This document shows, piece after piece, positions 1 through 5,163 of a DNA stretch of 64,000 bases; position 1 is the first letter of the stretch; each line of letters starts with the position of its first letter. The translations under genes and the position numbers were made by a program. Origin of the DNA: Desulfocapsa sp. (GTDB lineage: Bacteria > Desulfobacterota > Desulfobulbia > Desulfobulbales > Desulfocapsaceae); the NCBI GenBank assembly GCA_022712895.1, contig JAFLJS010000075.1, positions 1-64,000 of the forward strand, in the 5' to 3' direction. The notes under the pieces are model-generated. The model did no database searches. It was not told the DNA's origin and saw only the letters and a list, made by a program, of their open reading frames with translations.

Positions 1-6
1 AAAGAG

Positions 7-21
7 CCTTCTAAGGAATTA
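7..21. repeat. Short dispersed repeat, copy 1
   Basis: The 15-mer CCTTCTAAGGAATTA at 7-21 recurs exactly at 6436-6450, and the bases just before it also match apart from one. Its core CCTT-N2-AAGG is palindromic. The first copy sits just upstream of a decayed Y1 transposase, a family known to associate with REP-like palindromes. A mobile-element-linked palindrome is the simplest reading, but two copies are thin evidence. Confidence 0.4.
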
Positions 22-58
22 TAGACCACCAGAATAACAACTAGAACCAAACTTATTT

Positions 59-274
59 ATGCCGAGAGCGCACAGACACTACATACCGGGATGCGTCTGG
101 CACATTACCCGCAGGTGCCACAAACAAGAGTTCCTGCTCAGTTTTGAAAAAGACAGAAAACGATGGCGTCATTGGCTCTTTGAAGCGAAAAAACGGTGCG
201 GTTTGTGTGTGCTCAACTATATCTTGACCTAAAATCATATTCACCTGCTGGTGGTCGATACTGAAGAGGACAAA
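59..274 (+). pseudogene. Y1 (IS200-like/REP-associated) transposase fragment
   Basis: Translation from the ATG at 59 gives the N-terminal half of a Y1_Tnp/RAYT-type HUH transposase. It opens with MPRAHRHYIPG, followed by VWHIT and RRCHKQEFLL, and ends with the HUH metal-binding motif NHIHLLV. A TAA at 230-232 interrupts the frame exactly where the family usually has Ser (NYxxTSNHIH), so one base change (TCA to TAA) would explain it. After about residue 72 the family similarity stops, and the same frame continues into what looks like an antitoxin tail. The catalytic Tyr region is missing, so the gene cannot be active. The family identification is from memory of the consensus. Confidence 0.75.
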
Positions 275-376
275 ACTACAAAACCAAAATTAACACATAA
301 ATTTAAGAAACTTCGCGGTATTGCAACAGCAAAAATGACAACAGTTCAGATTCTTAATCTAACGCGAGAAAGATAA
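275..376 (+). pseudogene. Antitoxin C-terminal remnant preceding a PIN toxin
   Basis: In the same frame as the transposase fragment, 33 codons read through to TAA at 374-376, which overlaps the ATG of the PIN gene in the string TAATG. The end of the peptide (LRGIATAKMTTVQILNLTR) resembles the C-terminal toxin-binding tail of VapB/Phd-type antitoxins encoded just before PIN toxins. The N-terminal DNA-binding part is gone, apparently replaced by transposase sequence. Position and overlap support an antitoxin; sequence recognition of so short a tail is only moderate. Confidence 0.45.
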
Positions 377-789
377 TGAATGGTGTTCTTATTGATTCGT
401 GCATATTGCTAGACTTATTTACAGATGACCCTAATTGGGAAAATTGGTCTGAAAATATATTAGATTATTATATCCAGACCAATACTTTATACATAAATTC
501 TATTGTTTACACTGAAGTTTCAATAGGGTTCAATAAAATTGAAGAACTAGAAAAAGCTATCGAACAACTAAGCATAAAAGTATTATAACTACCTCGTGAG
601 GCCCTTTTCTTAACAGGAAAAGCGTTCCTTAAATACAGAAAAAACAAGGGCACAAAAAACGAACCGTTGCCAGATTTTTTTATAGGAGCACATGCTACCG
701 TGTCCTCATTTGACTTAATCACCAAAGATATAAAAAAGTTTAGGACATATTTTCCTCAAGTCAAACTAATCCACCCGCAAGTAGCATAA
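376..789 (+). pseudogene. PIN-domain (VapC-like) toxin with one internal stop
   Basis: VapC-type PIN proteins are Mg-dependent ribonuclease toxins. Reading from 376 gives 70 codons (LIDSCILLDLF with the first acidic residue, then VYTEVSIGF with the conserved Glu). TAA at 586-588 interrupts, and the same frame then continues without shift for 66 codons to TAA at 787-789. The second part carries the remaining PIN signature (PLPDFFIGAHA and FDLITKD, with acidic residues). The joined product of about 137 residues is the normal PIN length, so one nonsense mutation (for example GAA to TAA) is the only lesion seen. Its antitoxin partner upstream is also truncated, so silencing the toxin would have been favoured. 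Confidence 0.8.
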
Positions 790-844
790 CACCCTGTGAC
801 GACACGGTAACTGTGTATTTTTACAAGATAACATAAAAAAAAGA

Positions 845-1100
845 TAATCGGGTAGCCGGGGGTTTTTCTCCCCCAAGCCCCTACACCACCCCGCATGCGG
901 CTCTCCCCCAAGGGCACTTCATAAAACCTGAGCTGGTTTCGCCATTTAACGCCAGAATATTACTCCTCCATTCGGATTCAACGTATATCCTGAGCCATTG
1001 GCGGCCTTTTACTCTCCTTAAAGTTCAGCCCTTCACCGTGTCCAAGGCATTACCCCTGGCGTTCGGAGTCTCGTACCTCGCTTACCTGCCATCGGCTAGT
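845..1100 (-). mobile_element. Group II intron-like remnant (3' end)
   Basis: On the minus strand this stretch ends with a GC-rich hairpin (GGGGG, loop AGAAAAA, CCCCC) followed by GGCTACCCGATT, which resembles domain VI and the 3' boundary of bacterial group II introns. Just before it lies GAGCCGCATGCGG, resembling the 5' half of the conserved domain V helix; the matching 3' half was not found. No reverse transcriptase frame is present. I read it as a degenerate, ORF-less remnant whose 3' end lies near 845-850. A covariance-model search for domains V/VI would decide this. Confidence 0.4.
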
Positions 1101-1106
1101 AATTTA

Positions 1107-1241
1107 TGTAACCACAAATGTTTCCAGCGGAAAACCAGCAGCGCCGGTCTCCGGTTGCACACTTTGCTCATTCATAATTTTGACCTCCGCTTTTCGTTCC
1201 GTGATTTAATTGCTGTTTTCCGCTGAAACGTTGGCGTTATA
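1107..1241 (+). other. Integron attC-like recombination site
   Basis: The two ends form a long imperfect inverted repeat. The left arm (1107-1139) begins TGTAACCACAAATG and contains TTTCCAGCGGAAAACCAGC. The right arm (1212-1241) contains GCTGTTTTCCGCTGAAAC and ends GGCGTTATA. When paired, the left arm has single unpaired bases (an extra C in TTTCC and another in AACC). This is the attC pattern: TAAC at one end, GCGTTA at the other, and extrahelical bases on one arm. The length of 135 bp is near the upper end of known sites. It lies downstream of the PIN gene and in the same direction, as a cassette's attC would. No integrase gene is in the window. Confidence 0.5.
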
Positions 1242-1260
1242 TTTTAAAAATATAAATTCG

Positions 1261-1301
1261 TATATACAATCAAGTTGACTTTGGGGAAAAGTATATACAA
1301 T
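1261..1301 (+). promoter_or_regulatory. brnTA promoter and likely BrnA operator
   Basis: The 10-mer TATATACAAT occurs at 1261-1270 and again at 1292-1301, 31 bp apart (about three helical turns). TTGACT at 1275-1280 can serve as a -35 box with TACAAT at 1296-1301 as the -10, although the 15-bp spacer is short. BrnA antitoxins autoregulate their operons, so the paired repeats are good operator candidates. The brnT ATG lies only 8 bp after the second repeat and no Shine-Dalgarno sequence is visible, so the transcript may be leaderless or nearly so. Confidence 0.45.
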
Positions 1302-1308
1302 ATATCGT

Positions 1309-1590
1309 ATGCTATACGAATGGGATAAAAAGAAAGCAGAGATTAACCAGAAACAACATGGTGTTTCATTTATAAGTGCAAATTATTTTTGTTGGGAAGA
1401 TGCCCTATTAGGAGAAGATACTCGAAAAGATTATAACGAAATACGCTATCGAGCATTGGGACCAATTGGTGATCGACTCCACCTTCTTGTGTATACAATG
1501 CGGCAAGATATTATCCGAGTTATTCGTCTTAGAAAAGCAAACAAAAGGGAGTTTAATTATTATGTATCGCAAATTGATTCCACCGACTAA
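1309..1590 (+). CDS. brnT: BrnT family ribonuclease toxin
   Basis: BrnT toxins are small RelE-like ribonucleases that stop translation by cutting mRNA and are held inactive by BrnA. The 93-residue product has the family layout: YEWDKKKAEINQKQHGVSF at the N terminus, a central strand region, then GDRLHLLVYT and RVIRLRKANKREFNYY near the C terminus. Length is normal and no lesion is visible. The gene overlaps brnA by 29 bp, typical of this pair, so translation is probably coupled. It follows the attC-like site directly, as a toxin-antitoxin cassette in an integron array would, but no second attC was found after brnA. Family assignment is secure; activity is inferred. Confidence 0.9.
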   Translation: MLYEWDKKKAEINQKQHGVSFISANYFCWEDALLGEDTRKDYNEIRYRALGPIGDRLHLLVYTMRQDIIRVIRLRKANKREFNYYVSQIDSTD

Positions 1591-1840
1591 ACAAGAAGAT
1601 AAATCTATCACAACATCTGCATTACGCGATCCAGACAATCCCCCTCTAACAGATAGTGAATTAATTAATATGTGCCATAATACAGGCAGAGGTCCTCAAA
1701 AAACTCCGACCAAAATACCTATCTCTATTCGTTTAGCACCAGATGTCGTTACTTATTTCAAGTCACAAGGGAAAGGATGGCAAACAAAAATAAATACGAT
1801 TTTAAGTGATTATGCTCATAGCCATAACAACTTACAATAG
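1562..1840 (+). CDS. brnA: BrnA family antitoxin
   Basis: BrnA neutralises BrnT and represses the shared promoter through a C-terminal ribbon-helix-helix domain. The start chosen is the ATG at 1562 (MYRKLIPPT), inside the end of brnT; an in-frame ATG at 1466 would add 32 residues that only mirror brnT. The 92-residue product has the usual acidic middle (PPLTDSELI), then RGPQKTPTKIPISIRL and the helix containing FKSQGKGWQTKINTIL, which is the family hallmark. The gene appears intact. The repeated TATATACAAT upstream of brnT is its likely binding site. Confidence 0.88.
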   Translation: MYRKLIPPTKQEDKSITTSALRDPDNPPLTDSELINMCHNTGRGPQKTPTKIPISIRLAPDVVTYFKSQGKGWQTKINTILSDYAHSHNNLQ

Positions 1841-1849
1841 GGGTGAACT

Positions 1850-2133
1850 ACGGCATTAAGTGAATTTGAAATAATCAAAATCAAAAAGCATTTGATAGTG
1901 ATATTGAAAGTATACGCCCACCTGTCCATATCAGAAATCAAGTGGACTAGAGTTATAATATTGAAAACCAAAGTGTAGAAATATTTAAAATTAGACCTCG
2001 ATGGAACAATCCAGAAGAAAAAATTGAAGAATCAATAGCAAAAGCAACATATGTAGAATCACAAAAAATATGGAAATTATATTGGCAACGCGCTGATCTT
2101 AAGTGGCATCGTTATCCACCTACCGCTACTCTG
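1850..2133 (+). pseudogene. DUF3024 family protein, decayed
   Basis: A clear DUF3024 sequence can be followed here but is broken three ways. The start codon appears to be ACG (1850) instead of ATG, ahead of ALSEFEIIKIKKH. A frameshift near 1893 is needed to continue into DSDIESIRPPVHIRNQV, and a TAG stop follows that. The rest reads openly ([45 protein letters not shown]) until the C terminus is replaced by transposase sequence at about 2131. The function of DUF3024 is unknown; these proteins are common in mobile regions. Confidence 0.75.
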
Positions 2134-2431
2134 CTATTTCATTCAGCCAGAGGGAGTCAATACTGTAGCCATGAATTCCAAAACCTACTGAAATGTCATG
2201 GAATACGATCAAGTATGAGCAAACAAGGTGATTACTGAGATACTCAGTTATAATACCTATGAACGGCAGCCTAATCTGACCCGTGCTGGGATTGGCTATA
2301 TTGCTTTTGCATTGACCTGTCGGTTGGTTAAAACTCTCGCTGAGAGTTTCTTTGGAACACTCAATCTGGAATTGGTATTCTGGATAAAGTACGTAACCCG
2401 TGACCCCGTTTCCGTTGGAAAAATAAAGTGA
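2131..2431 (+). mobile_element. IS3-family transposase (OrfB) fragments
   Basis: The first piece (2131-2240) reads [18 protein letters not shown] then [15 protein letters not shown], the DDE-domain stretch of IS3 OrfB. Its usual catalytic HSDRGSQY has become HSARGSQY, so the Asp is lost. A second piece (2241-2431) carries YNTYERQPNLTRAGIGYI, like the C-terminal YNRxRxHSxLGY motif, and then LAESFFGTLNLELV, which normally comes before that motif. The order is therefore rearranged and the piece is out of continuity with the first. No terminal inverted repeats were recognised. This is debris that cannot encode an active enzyme. Confidence 0.7.
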
Positions 2432-2572
2432 TTTAAGGCAGTTGTCTTTTTGGGCTGTCAAAGTTAACTGGGAAAACAAATTGGAGATTAATAAAATATT
2501 TGTCTGTGGGTAGGATTGACTTATAACGGTGTGAAGAGATTGCACAGATAATAAAATCAGTGTTAGCGGAGA

Positions 2573-2612
2573 GCCTTTTTGTGTAAAATGGCAAAGGTAT
2601 ACACAAAAAGGC
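2573..2612. repeat. 13-bp perfect inverted repeat (hairpin)
   Basis: GCCTTTTTGTGTA (2573-2585) and TACACAAAAAGGC (2600-2612) are exact reverse complements separated by 14 bases. The hairpin lies just downstream of the minus-strand methyltransferase gene and may end its transcript, although no clean T-tract follows on that strand. GTTAGCG flanks it on both sides (about 2562 and 2647). Confidence 0.6.
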
Positions 2613-2654
2613 ATGTTGCTTTGGTTGTCAATTGGAGCAATTTGTTAGCGCAGA

Positions 2655-3491
2655 CTATTTTTCTAGAATGACTGCAAATTCAGTATTATTCTCTGAATAA
2701 TTAGAACCTGCTACGTCATTATAAATAGCCTGAATATTAAAACCGGCATCTTTCAGTTCATTCAACAGCATGTCTTTACTAAAATATTGCAGCCAGTTAT
2801 ATACAACCTTAGAGCTTCCCTCTTCGACGATTGTATATTTATCCAGCACCACTTTCTCATCTTCATATTTGAAAGTATTCAGAAAACCGTAATAATCATT
2901 GCTTGACCAAAATCCATGCAACTGTTGGTGTTCATACAATGACGTTTCAGTTCTTTCTTCAAAACCTTTTAATGAATATACATCGAGCAATATGCGCCCA
3001 CCATCTTTAAGTAAACGGTGGAACTTGTCGAGCATTGACTTTCTTTGCCCAGGGCTTAAAGCACAAAAATCACACATAATCATTGTGATGATATCGTATT
3101 GCTCTTCAGTCTTGTACTCAAGATAATTTTGAAGAATATAATTAATATCTAGGTGTTCTTTTTTTGCATATGTTTTCGCGTATTCAATCGAGTTTTTTGA
3201 AAAGTCGACGCCAGTTACCGTAGCACCAGTACGAGCCAAACCGGCCGTATAAAGGCCAGGTCCACATCCAAAATCACATATTTTAGTTTGCTTCCCAATA
3301 GAAAAATGGGAAACAATCCAATTAATGGATTTTTCAATAAATACCTTATTTCTTGATGCCAAATCAACATCATCATTAAGATGATAAGATAACATCTGTT
3401 CAGATGTATGTGGATCAGCCCACAACGAATCAGCCGTATAAAACTCAAAAGCTCTTGGTTTATGGTTTATCTCTTTTAATTGTGCGTACAT
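2655..3491 (-). CDS. Class I SAM-dependent methyltransferase
   Basis: The 278-residue product has a Rossmann methyltransferase core. Motif I is ICDFGCGPGLYT (about residues 71-82), followed by the acidic end of strand 2 in GVDFSKNSIEYA, motif IV-like YDIITMIMCDFCAL and post-motif GGRILLDVYS. The N-terminal 60 residues and the C-terminal domain (VYNWLQYFSKDMLLNELKD onward) fit small-molecule methyltransferases of the Methyltransf_11/25 type. The substrate cannot be told. The start at 3491 has only a weak GGTGA ribosome site. Upstream on the same strand lie a 24-codon ORF with an excellent ribosome site and a long RNA hairpin, an arrangement that recalls translational attenuation of inducible resistance genes. 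The gene appears intact within an otherwise decayed accessory region. Confidence 0.85.
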   Translation of the reverse strand: MYAQLKEINHKPRAFEFYTADSLWADPHTSEQMLSYHLNDDVDLASRNKVFIEKSINWIVSHFSIGKQTKICDFGCGPGLYTAGLARTGATVTGVDFSKNSIEYAKTYAKKEHLDINYILQNYLEYKTEEQYDIITMIMCDFCALSPGQRKSMLDKFHRLLKDGGRILLDVYSLKGFEERTETSLYEHQQLHGFWSSNDYYGFLNTFKYEDEKVVLDKYTIVEEGSSKVVYNWLQYFSKDMLLNELKDAGFNIQAIYNDVAGSNYSENNTEFAVILEK

Positions 3492-3522
3492 TATTTGTCA
3501 CCGAATTGTATAAAACATATAT

Positions 3523-3580
3523 ATCAGCGACAATCAGTTAGTCAGGAATCGTAAGAGTCCTGATTTTAATTGCCACTGAT
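3523..3580 (-). promoter_or_regulatory. Long RNA hairpin in methyltransferase 5' UTR
   Basis: Read on the minus strand, ATCAGTGGCAAT (3580-3569) pairs fully with ATTGTCGCTGAT (3534-3523) if two G-U pairs are allowed. After an internal loop, TCAGGACTC (3563-3555) pairs with GATTCCTGA (3550-3542) around the loop TTAC with one mismatch. Wobble pairs keep the helix intact on this strand only, which points to an RNA structure in the minus-strand transcript. The helix overlaps the second half of a short leader ORF and ends 31 bases before the methyltransferase start. Confidence 0.55.
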
Positions 3581-3612
3581 GTTAGTAACGAGTTCATATA
3601 ATTAAATTTCAT
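3538..3612 (-). CDS. Putative 24-residue leader peptide
   Basis: An ATG at 3612 (minus strand) is preceded by AGGAGGTGA at 3624-3616, close to a perfect anti-Shine-Dalgarno match, with 6 bases between AGGAGG and the ATG. The ORF has 24 codons and stops at 3538-3540. The peptide is hydrophobic/basic with the core NSLLTSVAIKIRTLTI and resembles no protein I know. Its ribosome site is far stronger than that of the methyltransferase downstream, and its 3' half forms one arm of the RNA hairpin, so a translating ribosome would open that helix. It is too short to be judged real by coding statistics. Confidence 0.45.
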   Translation of the reverse strand: MKFNYMNSLLTSVAIKIRTLTIPD

Positions 3613-3664
3613 AAGTCACCTCCTGTTAATTGTTTATGTGGTAAATACTTGTAACAACAGATAC

Positions 3665-4204
3665 TTAGTTGGCCAGTATTTGTTCTTCGTAGTGGTCGTC
3701 CTTTGAGGGTGCTTGTTCTATACGTAAATCCGTGAGGAAACTTATTTGAGTACACCCAACTGGCAACTCGATTTCTCTGGAATTTGAGAGCCAATAAGAT
3801 CTCATGCCAATAGCAGCTGAGGGCACAATGTCTTTTTCAAAGCTGTCACCGATCATAGCAACGCTTTCTTTTTGTATCTTCAAAGATGAAAGAATTGCAA
3901 GTAGAAACTCTTTTGTGCCTTTTAATAACCCAACATTGGCCTTGCAAAAATAACCTGTAATATAATGATCTAAACCAACACGACTGAAAGCAGCTTTTAT
4001 TTCAAATTCTGTTGACTCAGAGGCTCCTGTGGCAATATAGATTTTTGCATGTTGAGACAGGTTCTTTAGAGTTTCTTTAGCTGCATCAACTCTTTCAACA
4101 TGATCCCAGGTACACATTTTTTCGGGTACACCTGGGAAATCAACCATTAAGGTGTTTCCCCAGTCAAATAGGTATGTTTTTATCAATGAGCTACCCTTCA
4201 TCAT
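3665..4204 (-). CDS. HAD-superfamily hydrolase
   Basis: HAD enzymes use an Asp nucleophile, mostly as phosphatases. The product has motif I as YLFDWGNTLMV, motif II-like KIYIATGAS (Thr), a Lys in the NVGLLKGTKEF region and motif IV as AMIGDSFEKDI with two acidic residues. In motif I the usual second Asp (DxD) is Gly, leaving only the nucleophile, so phosphatase chemistry may be altered. About 179 residues from ATG 4204 is short for the family and leaves only a small cap. An ATG at 4243 is further upstream but lies within a palindrome and adds residues unlike the family. Substrate unknown. Confidence 0.75.
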   Translation of the reverse strand: MMKGSSLIKTYLFDWGNTLMVDFPGVPEKMCTWDHVERVDAAKETLKNLSQHAKIYIATGASESTEFEIKAAFSRVGLDHYITGYFCKANVGLLKGTKEFLLAILSSLKIQKESVAMIGDSFEKDIVPSAAIGMRSYWLSNSREIELPVGCTQISFLTDLRIEQAPSKDDHYEEQILAN

Positions 4205-4218
4205 CTCGTTTAAGCGCA

Positions 4219-4295
4219 GGGGGGCAAGCAGGATTTGCAACACTGAGCTTCAGAAACCAGTGCTGTTTGCTTGGCCCTAGTATTTTGTTGGGCGA
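4219..4295 (-). other. Imperfect palindrome between two genes, attC-like
   Basis: GGCAAGCA (about 4223-4230) pairs with TGCTTGGCC (about 4268-4276) with one bulged G, and CAACACTG (4238-4245) pairs with CAGTGCTG (4258-4265) with one mismatch. The element begins 10 bases after the lipoprotein stop (minus strand) with GCCCAACAAAATAC, which fits an attC start (RYYYAAC), but the other end reads GCTTAAAC rather than a proper GTTA core. It may be a degenerate attC or only a terminator-like hairpin. Confidence 0.25.
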
Positions 4296-4304
4296 TTTAA
4301 TAAG

Positions 4305-4913
4305 TTATTCTGTTGGTAATGTCTCAAATTTAGCACTAGATAAAAAATCGTTTGCTATCGATTCAAAACTTTGAAGAAGCTTATTTGGTTCAGCACGTTG
4401 AGACATCCCAATAGATATACCCACATTATAATTTCCAGGATGACGGCATATAAGGCCTATGTCCTCAATGATAAAAAAAGGTATTTGCTTGGATAAATAT
4501 TTTGAACCATGGTCTTCGTACTTTGAATGATAGCGAACACATAAACTATTTTTTTCGTGAGATATGTTTTCTTCGATAAGTAAGTTTTTGTATTGAGCGT
4601 TATTTTTAGCATCTCGCCACCTCTCTTTTGAAATTTTTAGAAGAAAGTCATTTTCAGACTCGGAGGTTGGGATTTTATGCGCTACTACAGAAGCAACGAG
4701 TGATTGAAATTTACTGGCGCGTAACTTGCCAAACTCTATTCGCGCTGGAGATACTGTTTTATAAAGCCATCCGTCACCAGGTGGTGGTAAAATGGAGAGG
4801 CCAATAATGTTTTTTCTTATCTGTGAATCGTTATTTATTTGAAGATTTGGTTGTTGTTTCGAGCAGGCAACCAACATGAAAATTAAAAAAATAAGAATGA
4901 TAAGATGTCGCAT
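4305..4913 (-). CDS. Putative lipoprotein of unknown function
   Basis: The start is the ATG at 4913, which has GGAGG at 4921-4917 in front; an in-frame ATG at 4931 lies before that ribosome site. The first 17 residues are a signal peptide (RHLIILIFLIFMLVAC) with lipobox LVAC, so the mature protein of about 185 residues should be anchored at its Cys. The rest is soluble, with GLSILPPPGDGWLY near the start and a C-terminal segment NVGISIGMSQRAEPNKLL. I do not recognise the family. It has the size of small lipoproteins seen next to accessory genes. Confidence 0.65.
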   Translation of the reverse strand: MRHLIILIFLIFMLVACSKQQPNLQINNDSQIRKNIIGLSILPPPGDGWLYKTVSPARIEFGKLRASKFQSLVASVVAHKIPTSESENDFLLKISKERWRDAKNNAQYKNLLIEENISHEKNSLCVRYHSKYEDHGSKYLSKQIPFFIIEDIGLICRHPGNYNVGISIGMSQRAEPNKLLQSFESIANDFLSSAKFETLPTE

Positions 4914-5118
4914 TTTCCTCCGATTGTACATTTGATTTGTCTGTGACTAACGAGTCTGAAGAAAAACAATTTCCTACAAACCGAGATTCCTAAGGTTTAA
5001 TTTTGTTTTTAACGCAAACTAGATCCATCCTATTGTCCATTCGTACTCCAGCAGTTCGCGCAGGGTGCGTGAGGTTAAGCCGGATGTCATTGTCAACCAT
5101 GGTGACAGCCAGGCTGGC

Positions 5119-5155
5119 TAACTCCAGACACAAGCGGCATACTTGTCTGGAGTTA
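5119..5155 (-). terminator. Hairpin downstream of the isocitrate dehydrogenase gene
   Basis: TAACTCCAGACA (5119-5130) and TGTCTGGAGTTA (5144-5155) are a perfect 12-bp inverted repeat with a 13-base loop. It begins 9 bases after the minus-strand stop. No T-run follows, so it may stabilise the 3' end rather than act as an intrinsic terminator. Nothing else is recognised between here and 4913. Confidence 0.5.
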
Positions 5156-5163
5156 TAGCGCGT

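Noticed and set aside
53-244. 63-codon minus-strand frame at the window start
   Set aside because: It is antisense to the Y1 transposase remnant, whose plus-strand translation matches a known family through the HUH motif.
1038-1226. Plus-strand frame across the intron-like and attC-like sequences
   Set aside because: The product has no family features and the DNA is better explained as structured non-coding elements.
2126-2614. 162-codon minus-strand frame
   Set aside because: It is the antisense of DUF3024 and IS3 transposase remnants and ends inside a perfect hairpin.
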